The notes beneath the pieces are model-generated. The model was not told the DNA's origin and ran no database searches. It saw only the letters and a program-made list of their open reading frames with translations. From Paraburkholderia fungorum (lineage in GTDB: Bacteria > Pseudomonadota > Gammaproteobacteria > Burkholderiales > Burkholderiaceae): DNA of 64,000 nucleotides. Where the stretch lies: contig NZ_CADFGE010000015.1 of NCBI RefSeq assembly GCF_902833645.1, forward strand, positions 1 to 64,000. Reading direction: 5' to 3'. A program made the position numbers and the translations under genes. This document shows, piece by piece, positions 45,018 through 54,108 of this stretch. Each line of letters starts with the position of its first letter. Within the stretch, counting starts at the first letter, position 1.

Positions 45018-45740
45018 ATGGCTCTGATAGGGATGCTCGGCTTCGGGCCGGAGGGCTGGGGCGGCGTGTTGCTGCTCGCGGCATTGATGACGGTCGCGCT
45101 CACGCTGGCAGCGCTCGCGGTCGGCGCCGTATTCGGCGCGCTGGTCGCGGCGGCCAAGCTGTCGCGGTTTCGCACGCTGCGCGTGATTGGCGATACGTAC
45201 ACCACGGTGTTTCGTGGCGTCCCTGAATTGCTCGTCATCTATCTGTTCTATTTCGGCGGCTCGACGCTCGTCACCACGGTGGGTCAATGGTTCGGCGCGG
45301 ACGGCTTTGTCGGGGTGCCGCCGTTCGTGGTCGGCGCGCTCGCTGTCGGCATGATTTCCGGCGCGTATCAGGCCGAGGTGTACCGCTCGGCGGTGCTCGC
45401 GGTATCGCGCGGCGAGCTCGAAGCGGCGCGTTCGATCGGCATGCCCACCATGACCATGGCGCGCCGCATTCTGATTCCGCAAGTGCTGCGTTTCGCGTTG
45501 CCGGGCATCGGCAATGTCTGGCAATTGAGCCTGAAAGACTCGGCGCTGATTTCCGTCACGGGGCTCGCCGAACTGCTGCGCGTGAGCCAGGTGGCGGCGG
45601 GTTCGACACACCAGTACTTCACGTTCTTCGTGGTGGGCGGCGCGTTGTATCTGCTGATGACCAGCATCTCGAACCGGATCTTCAACCGCGCGGAAGCGCG
45701 CGTGGGCCGATCCTTCAAGCGCAACTTCGCTCGCAACTGA
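45018..45740 (+). CDS. Amino-acid ABC transporter permease (HisQ/OccQ-like)
   Basis: 240 aa, about five helices. The EAA loop reads GELEAARSIGMPTMTMARRILIPQVLRFALPG, and YTTVFRGVPELLVIYLFYFGG is typical of HisQ-type polar amino-acid permeases. It lies 105 bp after the binding-protein gene. Confidence 0.9.
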   Translation: MALIGMLGFGPEGWGGVLLLAALMTVALTLAALAVGAVFGALVAAAKLSRFRTLRVIGDTYTTVFRGVPELLVIYLFYFGGSTLVTTVGQWFGADGFVGVPPFVVGALAVGMISGAYQAEVYRSAVLAVSRGELEAARSIGMPTMTMARRILIPQVLRFALPGIGNVWQLSLKDSALISVTGLAELLRVSQVAAGSTHQYFTFFVVGGALYLLMTSISNRIFNRAEARVGRSFKRNFARN

Positions 45741-45755
45741 CGAGGACCGGACATC

Positions 45756-46511
45756 ATGCACTTCGACTTCGATTTCCTGCTCGATACGCTGCGGCAACTG
45801 ATCGCGGCCGTGCCGACCACGCTCGGGCTGTTCTTCTGCTCGCTGATTCTGGGTGGCTTGCTTTCGCTCGTGATCGTCACGATGCGCGTGTCGCCGCACT
45901 GGCTGCCGAACCGCTTCGCGCGTGCTTATATTCTTGTGTTCCGCGGCTCGCCGCTGCTGATCCAGATGTTCCTGGTGTACTACGGCATGGGCCAGTTCGG
46001 CGTGATTCGCGAGAGCTTTCTGTGGCCGGTGTTACGCGAGCCGTACATGTGCGCGGTTTTGTCGTTGGCGCTGTGCACTGCCGGATATACCGCGGAGATT
46101 ATCCGCGGTGGTTTGATGGCCGTGCCGGTCGGCCAGATCGAAGCGGGTTATTCGATCGGCTTGTCGGGTTTCGCGCTGCTGCGCCGTGTGATCGGTCCGA
46201 TTGCGTTGCGTCAGTGTCTGCCCGCGTACTCCACCGAGGCCGTGCTGCTCGTCAAATCCACCGCGCTGGCAAGTCTCGTCACCGTGTGGGAAGTGACCGG
46301 TGTCGCGCAGCAGATCATTCAGCAAACATACCGCACGACGGAAGTATTCATCTGCGCCGCGTTGATCTATCTGTTCCTGAATTTCGTCATTGTGCGGTTG
46401 CTCGGTTTGCTCGAGACGCGCCTGTCGCGCCATCTGCGTGCGGCGCCCGCGCAAAGCGCGCCGAACCGGCCCGTTTCGACCACGACCGAAGCACGCCGCG
46501 CTACGCCCTGA
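45756..46511 (+). CDS. Amino-acid ABC transporter permease (HisM/OccM-like)
   Basis: 251 aa, five helices, with FRGSPLLIQMFLVYYGMGQFG and the EAA loop GQIEAGYSIGLSGFALLRRVIGPIALRQCLP. It partners the preceding permease, 15 bp apart. Confidence 0.9.
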   Translation: MHFDFDFLLDTLRQLIAAVPTTLGLFFCSLILGGLLSLVIVTMRVSPHWLPNRFARAYILVFRGSPLLIQMFLVYYGMGQFGVIRESFLWPVLREPYMCAVLSLALCTAGYTAEIIRGGLMAVPVGQIEAGYSIGLSGFALLRRVIGPIALRQCLPAYSTEAVLLVKSTALASLVTVWEVTGVAQQIIQQTYRTTEVFICAALIYLFLNFVIVRLLGLLETRLSRHLRAAPAQSAPNRPVSTTTEARRATP

Positions 46512-46545
46512 ACGATCGCACTTCTTGCAGAATCTGGAGAACCCT

Positions 46546-47337
46546 ATGAACGCTACGGCACCTGTTGCACTGTCGGTCAAGAACATCCATAAGTCGTTCG
46601 GCGACCACCATGTGCTTAAAGGCATTTCGCTGGACGCCCATCAAGGCGACGTGATTTCGATTCTCGGCGCGAGCGGTTCCGGCAAGAGCACCTTTCTGCG
46701 CTGCCTGAATCTGCTCGAAACGCCGGATGACGGCTCGGTCGCGCTCGGCGGCGAAGAGCTGAAAATGAAGCGGCGCGGCGACGGCAAGCTGCAGCCGAGC
46801 GACCGCCGTCAGGTGGACCGGGTGCGCTCGCAACTCGGCATGGTGTTTCAGAACTTCAACCTGTGGTCGCATATGACCGTGCTGGAGAACCTGATCGAAG
46901 GGCCGATGCGCGTACAGAAGCGCAGCCGCGCCGAATCGGTTGAGGAGGCGGAAGCGTTGCTCGCGAAAGTCGGCCTTGCGGAAAAGCGCGGCCACTATCC
47001 GGCGCATCTGTCCGGCGGTCAGCAGCAACGGGTGGCGATTGCGCGTGCTTTGGCGATGCATCCGAAGGTGATGCTGTTCGATGAACCGACCTCGGCGCTC
47101 GACCCCGAACTGGTCGGCGAAGTGCTGCGTGTGATGCGCTCGCTCGCCGAAGAAGGCCGCACCATGCTGGTCGTCACGCACGAGATGGGCTTCGCGCGGC
47201 ACGTGTCGAATCGCGTGATGTTCCTGCATCAAGGTCAGGTCGAAGCCGATGGTACGCCGGACGAAGTATTCGTCGAGTGCAAGTCGGACCGGTTCCGCCA
47301 GTTCGTGTCGAGTCACCAGGATCGCACGACTAACTGA
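46546..47337 (+). CDS. Amino-acid ABC transporter ATP-binding protein (HisP/OccP-like)
   Basis: 263 aa. Walker A GASGSGKST, signature HLSGGQQQRVAIARALAM, Walker B VMLFDEPTSALDPEL, switch VTHEMGFA. GGAGA precedes the ATG at 46546. It energises the importer of this operon. Confidence 0.92.
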   Translation: MNATAPVALSVKNIHKSFGDHHVLKGISLDAHQGDVISILGASGSGKSTFLRCLNLLETPDDGSVALGGEELKMKRRGDGKLQPSDRRQVDRVRSQLGMVFQNFNLWSHMTVLENLIEGPMRVQKRSRAESVEEAEALLAKVGLAEKRGHYPAHLSGGQQQRVAIARALAMHPKVMLFDEPTSALDPELVGEVLRVMRSLAEEGRTMLVVTHEMGFARHVSNRVMFLHQGQVEADGTPDEVFVECKSDRFRQFVSSHQDRTTN

Positions 47338-47401
47338 TTCATCGGCATTCGCGGGTTATCCCGTCGTCATTTCACTCCACTTCACTGCACCGGGCACTAC
47401 C

Positions 47402-49045
47402 ATGGCCGTGATCCGTTCCGATCGTCCTCTCGACTGGGTTCAGGTGGCGGCAATCGCCGCCGGCGAACCGCTCGAGCTTTCCGCCGAAGCCCGCTCGCGC
47501 ATCGCCGCGGCGCGCGTACTTGTTGAACAGATCGTCGAGCGCGGGATTCGCGCGTATGGCGTGAATACCGGCGTCGGCGCGTTGTGCGATGTGATCGTGT
47601 CGCCGTCCGAACAACGCACGCTGTCGCGCAACATTCTGATGAGCCACGCGGTAGGCGTGGGCGCGCCACTCGGTGTCGCTGAGACACGCGCGATCATGGC
47701 GGCCGCCGTCAACAACTTTGCGCACGGGCATTCGGGGATTCGCCTCGAAGTTGCGGATCGACTGGTCGCATTGCTCAATGCCGATTGCCTGCCGGAAGTG
47801 CCGGCGTTCGGCTCGGTCGGTTATCTGAGCCATATGGCGCACATCGCGCTGGTGTGCATTGGCGAGGGCCACGTGCGCTATCGCGGCGAACGCCTCAAAG
47901 GGCGTGATGCGTTGCAACTGCTCGGCCTCGAACCGCTGGTGCTCGACGCGAAGGAGGGGCTATGCCTCGTCAACGGCACGCCGTGCGTGACGGGCCTCGC
48001 AGCGTTGGCGCTGGCGCGTGCCGCGCGCCTGCTCGACTGGACCGATGTGGTCGCCGCGATGAGCTTCGAGAACCTGCGTGGCCAGATCGCGGCTTTCGAT
48101 GAAGACTCGTTGGCGTTGCGCATTTCGCCGGGTCTGAACCTGGTGGGCGAGCGGATGCGCACCGCGCTGGCGCACAGCGGCATTCTCGCCGCGGTGATCG
48201 GCCAGCGCACGCAAGACCCGTTGAGCATGCGGACCATTCCGCACGTACATGGCGCCGCGCGCGACGTGCTCGCCGCGACCGCCGACGTGGTCAATCGCGA
48301 ACTCGCATCGATTACCGATAACCCGATCGTCGCCGGCACGCCGGAAGCGCCACGCGTCTATTCGCAGGCGCACGCGGTGGGGGCGTCGATCGCACTGGCG
48401 ATGGACAGCCTTGCCACCGCGATCGCGCAAGTCGCGGCGATGGCCGAGCGGCGCCTCGATCGCCTCGTCAATCCGCTCGTGAGCGGCTTGCCGGCGTTTC
48501 TTGCGGAGCCGGGCGGCACCTGTTCCGGCTTCATGATCGCGCAGTACACGGCGGCTTCGCTGGTGGCGCAGAACCGGCGCCTCGCGATGCCGGCGAGTCT
48601 CGACGGTGGTATCACGTCCGGTTTGCAGGAGGACCACCTGTGCCATGCCACGCCTGCCGCGCTCAAGGCGCTGGAGATTCTCGACAATGCCGGACGCATT
48701 GTCGCTATCGAGTTGCTGGCGGCGGCACAAGCTTACGATCTGCAGAGCGTCGACGCATCGCGCGCGCCGCACACGGACGCGCTCTGGCATCGCGTGCGCG
48801 GCGTCGTACCGACTTACCGCGACGACCGGCCGCTCGCGGACGACATGGCGATTGCGTTTCGCATGATCGCCGACGGAATGCCACCGCCGCTGCCAAACCC
48901 GGGTAACATTCGCCCCGGGTCGGGTGCTTTGAGCGGCGGCGCGAGTCTTGCTGCGTTGGCAAGCGTGACGAGTGTGGCCGCCGCGAACAGGCTCGGCGCC
49001 GATCCGGCTGCCAATGACGGCAACGCGGCCGCCCATGCAGGTTGA
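47402..49045 (+). CDS. Histidine/aromatic amino-acid ammonia-lyase-like protein lacking the MIO tripeptide
   Basis: 547 aa, slightly longer than HAL (about 510). The lyase fold is clear: RAYGVNTGVG (Y52), RNILMSHAVGVG (H82), LVNGTPCVTG (N191), RTQDPLSMR (Q271, R277) and QEDH (E410) align with Y53, H83, N195, Q277, R283 and E414 of Pseudomonas putida HAL. At the cofactor site the usual Ala-Ser-Gly is missing: GSVGYLSHMAHIAL places Ser138-Val139-Gly140 there, with three residues fewer before it. Tyr280 is Leu274 and the GGNFH segment is not conserved. It may be a non-MIO lyase-like enzyme or a binding protein. Start at ATG 47402 with a weak ribosome site, 64 bp after the ATPase gene. Confidence 0.85.
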   Translation: MAVIRSDRPLDWVQVAAIAAGEPLELSAEARSRIAAARVLVEQIVERGIRAYGVNTGVGALCDVIVSPSEQRTLSRNILMSHAVGVGAPLGVAETRAIMAAAVNNFAHGHSGIRLEVADRLVALLNADCLPEVPAFGSVGYLSHMAHIALVCIGEGHVRYRGERLKGRDALQLLGLEPLVLDAKEGLCLVNGTPCVTGLAALALARAARLLDWTDVVAAMSFENLRGQIAAFDEDSLALRISPGLNLVGERMRTALAHSGILAAVIGQRTQDPLSMRTIPHVHGAARDVLAATADVVNRELASITDNPIVAGTPEAPRVYSQAHAVGASIALAMDSLATAIAQVAAMAERRLDRLVNPLVSGLPAFLAEPGGTCSGFMIAQYTAASLVAQNRRLAMPASLDGGITSGLQEDHLCHATPAALKALEILDNAGRIVAIELLAAAQAYDLQSVDASRAPHTDALWHRVRGVVPTYRDDRPLADDMAIAFRMIADGMPPPLPNPGNIRPGSGALSGGASLAALASVTSVAAANRLGADPAANDGNAAAHAG

Positions 49046-49113
49046 AGGGCCGCTTGCCGGGCCCGGGTCGTTGGGCCTGCGATTGACAGACCCGACTGGC
49101 AGACCTGATTGAC

Positions 49114-49165
49114 GGATTGCATGCATGGATTGCATGAACGGATTGCATGAACGGATTGCATGAAC
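49114..49165. repeat. Four tandem 13-bp repeats
   Basis: Units of GGATTGCATGAAC occur at 49127-49139, 49140-49152 and 49153-49165, with a variant GGATTGCATGCAT at 49114-49126. They lie between the lyase stop (49045) and the HutC-type regulator start (49248). The half-palindromic TGCATG core in each unit suggests repeated protein-binding sites, or a slippage-prone variable repeat. Confidence 0.85.
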
Positions 49166-49247
49166 GGAGACAAAGCCGGTGAGCGGGCTACCCGCCGGTG
49201 AGCCGGCCAAAAATGTGTACCACCCGCGTACCACCCACGAGGTCGAC

Positions 49248-50015
49248 GTGAACACTATTACAAACACACACCCGCAAGCCGCAGAGACGCAGGACCCGCC
49301 TGGCCGCACCCAGGAGACACCCGCGAGAGCGATGCCCGCCTACGAGCAGATCAAACGCTATGTACTCAGGCGCATTAGCGAAGGGGACTGGAAGCCGGGC
49401 GGCTTGATCCCATCCGAAACGGAACTGGTCAAGGAATTCGGCGTCGCGCGCATGACCGTGTCGCGCGCTTTGCGCGAGCTCACCACCGAACGGGTGCTGA
49501 CGCGCGTGCAAGGTTCCGGCACGTTCGTCGCGCCGCAGCGTTACGAATCGACGGTACTGGAAATCCGCAATATTGCCGACGAAATCGCCGCGCGCGGTCA
49601 TCGTCATTCAGCGCGCGTGCTGATGCTCGAACCCAGCGACGATCCGCACGCGCTCGAAGCGCTCGGCCTCGCCAGCGGTCCTGCGTTTCACTCGTGCATC
49701 GTGCATAGCGAGGAGGGCGAACCGATTCAGTACGAAGATCGCTACGTCAATCCGAAGGTGTTTCCCGACTACCTGCAACAGGACTTCACCGTCGAGACGC
49801 CGAATCATTACATGGTGCGGCTCGCGCCGATCCAGCGCGCGGAGTTTCGCATCTATGCGCAGAAGCCCGACGCGTATGTGCGGCGGCATCTGATGATGGA
49901 TATCGGCGAGCCTTGCTTGCAGCTATGGCGCCGCACCTGGGTCGGCGAGGATGTGGCGACGTCGGTGCAGTTGTGGCATCCGGCATCACGTTTTCATCTG
50001 GCGGGCAACGTATAA
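49248..50015 (+). CDS. GntR/HutC-family transcriptional regulator
   Basis: 255 aa from GTG 49248, preceded by GAGG; GTG 49179 and ATG 49332 (MPAYEQIKRYV) are alternatives. A winged helix (YEQIKRYVLRRISEGDWKPG, PSETELVKEFGVARMTVSRAL) is followed by a UTRA ligand domain ending in LQLWRRTWVGEDVATSVQLWHPASRF, as in HutC. It closes the transporter/lyase operon and probably controls it; HutC itself senses urocanate. Confidence 0.88.
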   Translation: MNTITNTHPQAAETQDPPGRTQETPARAMPAYEQIKRYVLRRISEGDWKPGGLIPSETELVKEFGVARMTVSRALRELTTERVLTRVQGSGTFVAPQRYESTVLEIRNIADEIAARGHRHSARVLMLEPSDDPHALEALGLASGPAFHSCIVHSEEGEPIQYEDRYVNPKVFPDYLQQDFTVETPNHYMVRLAPIQRAEFRIYAQKPDAYVRRHLMMDIGEPCLQLWRRTWVGEDVATSVQLWHPASRFHLAGNV

Positions 50016-50102
50016 GCAGCCAGCAGGCAATCTTCAGGCGGCGTCCTCGCGAGGCGGGCGAGGGCCACAGGGCGAGGGCGACGGTGCGCGGCGTGGGCGC
50101 CG

Positions 50103-50852
50103 CTAGCCTTGGCGCTGCGACAGGTCCGGCGTAAACCGGCAACCCAGCCGGTAGCGCGAACCCGGATGCACGAAGCGTGCGAACGTGACCGCAACGCCGC
50201 TCGTCCAGGTGCGGCGCATCAGCGTCAGGCACGGCTCGTCGGCGTGAATTTCCAGCAATTCGGCCTCGGTGCGCGTCGGCAGGCCCGCGTCGACGACATG
50301 TTCGACGTCGTGCGCCGGCACCGTCAGGAAAAGATACTCGGACGGCCTCGTCGTGGCAAAGTCCTGCTTCAGGAAGTCGGGCGCGGTTACCGGATTGACG
50401 TAACGGTCTTCGAGCTGCACCGGCAAGCCGTTCTCGCGATGCACGCAAATCACATGAAACACAGACGCTCCGGGTGCCAGCCCTAGTGCGTTCGACACGG
50501 TCACCGGCGCGGTTTCGCGTTGCGCGAGAACTGTGTCGTAGCTGTATTCGTGACCCCGCGAGCGGATTTCGTCGCCGATATGGGCGATCATCAGCAGCGT
50601 GGATTGTGGTTTGGTTTGCGCGACGAAGGTGCCGACGCCGGACACGCGGGTGACGAGACCTTCATCGGCCAGTTCGCGCAGCGCGCGATTCGCCGTCATG
50701 CGCGACACGCCGAGTGTCGTGACCAGCTCCTGCTCGGACGGCAGCCGTTCGCCCGCTTGCCGGCCGCCCGATTCGATGATCTGGCGGATATGGTTCTTGA
50801 CCTGTTCGTAGCGGGCGGCGGGCGGCTCAATCGCCGCGTGCGTGGTTTTCAT
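50103..50852 (-). CDS. GntR/HutC-family transcriptional regulator
   Basis: 249 aa. Winged helix (YEQVKNHIRQIIESGGRQAGERLPS, VSRMTANRALRELADEGLV) and UTRA domain (VHRENGLPVQLEDRYVNP, LTLMRRTWTSGVAVTFARFVHPGSRYRLG). It is the last gene of the leftward transporter operon, overlapping the ATPase stop by four bases, and is convergent with the other HutC-type gene, to which it is clearly related but not identical. Confidence 0.9.
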   Translation of the reverse strand: MKTTHAAIEPPAARYEQVKNHIRQIIESGGRQAGERLPSEQELVTTLGVSRMTANRALRELADEGLVTRVSGVGTFVAQTKPQSTLLMIAHIGDEIRSRGHEYSYDTVLAQRETAPVTVSNALGLAPGASVFHVICVHRENGLPVQLEDRYVNPVTAPDFLKQDFATTRPSEYLFLTVPAHDVEHVVDAGLPTRTEAELLEIHADEPCLTLMRRTWTSGVAVTFARFVHPGSRYRLGCRFTPDLSQRQG

Positions 50853-51718
50853 TGCGGTTCCACGTCATCAGGGCCGCGCGTCCAGAACGCATTACGGTCG
50901 AAATAGTTTTGCAGGAACTGCCGCAAACGCGGCTGCCCCGCATCGTGAAAGACTTCGCGCGGCTTGCCTTGCACGGCGATACGTCCCTGATCGATGAACA
51001 TGACCTTATCGGCCACCTGCGCGGCAAACCCCATTTCGTGCGTGACCACGGCCATCGTCATGCCGTCGCGCGCAAGCTGCTTCATCACCTGCAACACTTC
51101 GCCGACCAGCTCGGGATCGAGTGCCGAGGTCGGTTCGTCGAACAGCATGATGTGAGGCTCCATCGCCAGCGCGCGTGCAATCGCGACGCGTTGCTGCTGG
51201 CCGCCCGAGAGTTTCGCAGGATAGGCGTCGCCCTTATGCGCGAGGCCGACCGTTTCCAGCATCGCATTGGCACGGCGGCGCGCCTCGTCGTGCGACAGAT
51301 GGCGCACGCGCAGCAACGCTTCCATCACATTGCCGAGCGCTGTCATGTGCGGCCACAGATTGAATTGCTGAAACACCATGCCGACGTTGCGCCGCACGCG
51401 ATTGATCTCGTTCTGCGACGCTCGCACGCGTTTTCCATTGCGCTCGCTATAGCCCAGTAGCTCGCCTTCAATGCGCACGTCGCCGTGATCGTAGGTTTCG
51501 AGTGCGGCCAGGCAGCGCAGCAGTGTGCTTTTACCCGAACCGGACGGCCCGATGATGCAGACCACTTCGGAGCGGGCGATCTCGAGGTCGACGCCGCGCA
51601 GCACCTCGACTTCGCCGAAGCGTTTTTTCAGGCCGCGCACTTCGATGAGCGGCGCGCTTGGCGGCGTATCGAAGGCGGCGTTAGACGCGGAGGAGGGCAT
51701 GTCGGCGATGGCGTTCAT
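50849..51718 (-). CDS. Amino-acid ABC transporter ATP-binding protein
   Basis: 289 aa. Walker A GPSGSGKST, signature KLSGGQQQRVAIARALAM, Walker B IMLFDEPTSALDPEL. The first 25 residues form a Ser/Ala/Pro-rich extension before the conserved domain. Its 3' end overlaps the regulator start (ATGA). Polar amino-acid uptake family. Confidence 0.9.
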   Translation of the reverse strand: MNAIADMPSSASNAAFDTPPSAPLIEVRGLKKRFGEVEVLRGVDLEIARSEVVCIIGPSGSGKSTLLRCLAALETYDHGDVRIEGELLGYSERNGKRVRASQNEINRVRRNVGMVFQQFNLWPHMTALGNVMEALLRVRHLSHDEARRRANAMLETVGLAHKGDAYPAKLSGGQQQRVAIARALAMEPHIMLFDEPTSALDPELVGEVLQVMKQLARDGMTMAVVTHEMGFAAQVADKVMFIDQGRIAVQGKPREVFHDAGQPRLRQFLQNYFDRNAFWTRGPDDVEPQ

Positions 51719-51737
51719 AGGGAGGTCCGGATTGCGT

Positions 51738-52400
51738 TCATGCCATGAAGCGCGCGATGCGGGTTTCTGCCCACATACCCGCGCGCGAGGTCAATTCAAC
51801 CAGCGCGAGATAGCACACGCATAGCACCAGCAGCGTCTCGACGAAAGCGAAGGTAGCCGAGCCGATGCCGGTCAGCACGAAGGTGAGTTCGGGGACGGTG
51901 ACGATCGACAGCACGGCGGTTTCCTTGCTCAGCACAATGATCAGGTTGGTGAGCGCGGGCACGATCAGCACCAGCATTTGCGGTACCTGAATGCGCAGGA
52001 TTGCTTGCCAGCGAGTGAGCCCGAGACAGGAGGCTGCTTCGAGATGGCCCGGTGGCACCGATTGAAAGCCGGAGCGAAACGCCTCGGCGAAATACGCGCT
52101 GCCGTAGAGACCCAGGCCGAGTACGCCGGCTGTCATCGGTTCGAGCGTGAGGCCGAAGGAAGGGCCGCCGTAGTACAGCAAAAACAGTTGCACCAGGAAT
52201 GGCGTGCCGCGGAATAGCTCGATATAGAAGCGCAATAGAGCGCGCACCCAGCGTCCGCAAAAGAGTTGCAGCACGGCGATCAGAAAGCCGATCAGGATGC
52301 CGATCGCCACGCCGGCAGCCCAGGTGCCGAGCGTGGTGGCGAGGCCGGCGGCAATCGGCTGCAGATTGTGCGTGATGACGGTGGGGTCGAGCGTTTGCAT
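51738..52400 (-). CDS. Amino-acid ABC transporter permease
   Basis: 220 aa, five helices; FYIELFRGTPFLVQLFLLYYGGPSFG and the EAA loop GHLEAASCLGLTRWQAILRIQVPQ. It pairs with the next permease of the same operon. Confidence 0.9.
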   Translation of the reverse strand: MQTLDPTVITHNLQPIAAGLATTLGTWAAGVAIGILIGFLIAVLQLFCGRWVRALLRFYIELFRGTPFLVQLFLLYYGGPSFGLTLEPMTAGVLGLGLYGSAYFAEAFRSGFQSVPPGHLEAASCLGLTRWQAILRIQVPQMLVLIVPALTNLIIVLSKETAVLSIVTVPELTFVLTGIGSATFAFVETLLVLCVCYLALVELTSRAGMWAETRIARFMA

Positions 52401-52429
52401 GACTTATCCGATCTCGAGCTCAGGGGCGT

Positions 52430-53080
52430 TCAGGCATGCTGCAAACGGTATTCGGCGGCGTGCGCAACGAGCGCGAGGCTGCCGCAGATCACGAAGTAAA
52501 TCAGCCCGGCGGCGACGTAGGCTTCGAGCGGCCGATAGGTGCTGGCCGCAATGTTCTGCGCGGTGCGCGTCAGTTCGGCCACACCGACCACCGAGATCAG
52601 CGACGAAGCCTTGATCAGCAGCACCATTTCGTTGACAAGCGAGGGCAGCGTCAGGCGAAACGCCTGCGGCACCAGAATGCGCCGCAGCATATCGAACGGT
52701 GAAAGACCGAGCATGCGCGCGGCCTCGAGATGGCCCGGCGGAATACTCAGAAAACCGCCGCGCAGAATCTCGGCGATATACGAAGCGGAACATAACGACA
52801 CGGCGCTGATCGCCGCGACGATGGGCGAGACATTGATTCCGGCGAACGGCAGCAGGTAGTACACCAGCAGCAGTTGCACCAGCATCGGCACGCCGCGGAA
52901 GAAAAACACATAAGCGCCGCCGAACATGCGCGCCGCGCGCCTCGGCGAGAGGCGCGCCGCACATACGCCGATCGCGACGAAAAAGCCGATCAGCAGACCT
53001 GTCAACGAAATGCCGATGGTGGCGAGTGCCGCATGCAATAGCAGCGGCAAACCCTGGAGGAAGACGGTCGTGCTGAACAT
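52430..53080 (-). CDS. Amino-acid ABC transporter permease
   Basis: 216 aa from the ATG at 53080, placed 8 bases after GGAGGG; an upstream in-frame codon at 53095 is less likely. VFFFRGVPMLVQLLLVYYLLPFAG and GHLEAARMLGLSPFDMLRRILVPQ are the family motifs. Confidence 0.9.
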   Translation of the reverse strand: MFSTTVFLQGLPLLLHAALATIGISLTGLLIGFFVAIGVCAARLSPRRAARMFGGAYVFFFRGVPMLVQLLLVYYLLPFAGINVSPIVAAISAVSLCSASYIAEILRGGFLSIPPGHLEAARMLGLSPFDMLRRILVPQAFRLTLPSLVNEMVLLIKASSLISVVGVAELTRTAQNIAASTYRPLEAYVAAGLIYFVICGSLALVAHAAEYRLQHA

Positions 53081-53106
53081 AAGCGGTCCCTCCAAACATC
53101 AAACCG

Positions 53107-53934
53107 TCAATAGTTCGGCGCCGGCATCGTGGTCGGCGCGTCCATCGCGACACCGAACCACTTCTTCTGCAGGGCCGCGAGGCGTCCGTCGTTGTGCATC
53201 TTCACGAGCGCCGCGTTGAAGGCGTCGGCGAGCGGCTTGCTATCCGCGTCTTTACGCAGGCAATAAGCAAAGTACACCTTCGCGCCGAACGGCGGCTGTA
53301 CCACGGCGAAGGTCTCGGGACGCTGTTTGGCGACATACGCGATATTGGTCATCGAGTTCGCGACCGCCGCGATCCGGCCGGCGGCGAGGTCGGCGTAGGC
53401 CTGATTGTTGTCGACGTATTCGCGGATTTCAGGCGGCTTCGGCAAGGTGGCGACGTAGGCCTTCAACTGGTCGAGCTGGGCCGAGCCTTTGCCCGCGCCG
53501 ACAGTCTTGCCGGCAATATCCGACGACTGCTTGAGCGCGCTGTCGTTGGCGCGCTTGAGCAGCGCGTCGGTGGCGTCCGCGATCGGCAGCGTGTACGTGT
53601 AGCGTTCCATGCGCGCCTTGGTGACCGTCAGCGGCCCGCCCACCATATCGAACTTGCCGGCTTCGAGACCCGGCAGCACGCTTGGCCAAGGCAAATCGAT
53701 GAAGCGCACTTTCACGCCCAGTTCCTTGCCCACCTCGGCGAACAGATCCTTATTGAAGCCCGCTTGCTGGCCGTTTTCGAGGAAGTCGAAAGGGGCGAAC
53801 TGCATTTCGGTGCCGACCACCAGCTCGCCGGCTTTTTTCACTTTGGCGAGTTGATCGTCTGCGTGGGCGGTGATGCTTGCCGCGCACAACGCCAGCATGA
53901 CCAAACGACACTTCCATCCTGCAAGGATGCTCAT
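53107..53934 (-). CDS. Amino-acid ABC transporter periplasmic binding protein
   Basis: 275 aa with a signal peptide (to about residue 26), then a family-3 binding fold: LVVGTEMQFAPFDFLENGQQAGFNKDLFAEVGKELG, PSVLPGLEAGKFDMVGGPLTVTKARMERYTYTLP. It is the first gene of the leftward operon of binding protein, two permeases, ATPase and HutC-type regulator. A GTATATAC palindrome lies 76 bp upstream. Confidence 0.9.
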   Translation of the reverse strand: MSILAGWKCRLVMLALCAASITAHADDQLAKVKKAGELVVGTEMQFAPFDFLENGQQAGFNKDLFAEVGKELGVKVRFIDLPWPSVLPGLEAGKFDMVGGPLTVTKARMERYTYTLPIADATDALLKRANDSALKQSSDIAGKTVGAGKGSAQLDQLKAYVATLPKPPEIREYVDNNQAYADLAAGRIAAVANSMTNIAYVAKQRPETFAVVQPPFGAKVYFAYCLRKDADSKPLADAFNAALVKMHNDGRLAALQKKWFGVAMDAPTTMPAPNY

Positions 53935-54009
53935 GGGATTCTCCGGTTGGCAAAATCGCGTCGCGCGAAAGCGGTTCGTCAGCAGACTCTGCGCGAATCA
54001 TTCGAGGCA

Positions 54010-54017
54010 GTATATAC
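54010..54017. promoter_or_regulatory. GTATATAC palindrome, left copy
   Basis: Perfect 8-bp palindrome 76 bp upstream of the leftward binding-protein gene. Read on the minus strand it sits in TGCGGTATATACTGC. It shares the longer core GCGGTATATAC with the right copy in the opposite orientation. HutC-type regulators bind sites with TATATA cores, so the HutC-type gene of this operon is the likely ligand. Confidence 0.6.
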
Positions 54018-54108
54018 CGCAGTTTTGGCGCGAAATAAATAAACGCGCGAGTAGAGAAAAGCCCTTATGTGAAGCTGCGCGAAGCAACTTGCGGGTGCGC
54101 TTTTGGCG

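Noticed and set aside
49114..49165. Tandem repeats as a CRISPR array
   Set aside because: Units are 13 bp and directly adjacent without spacers.
47960..49309. 449-codon minus-strand open frame across the lyase gene
   Set aside because: It is antisense to a clear ammonia-lyase homologue and its translation is Arg-rich without any family pattern.
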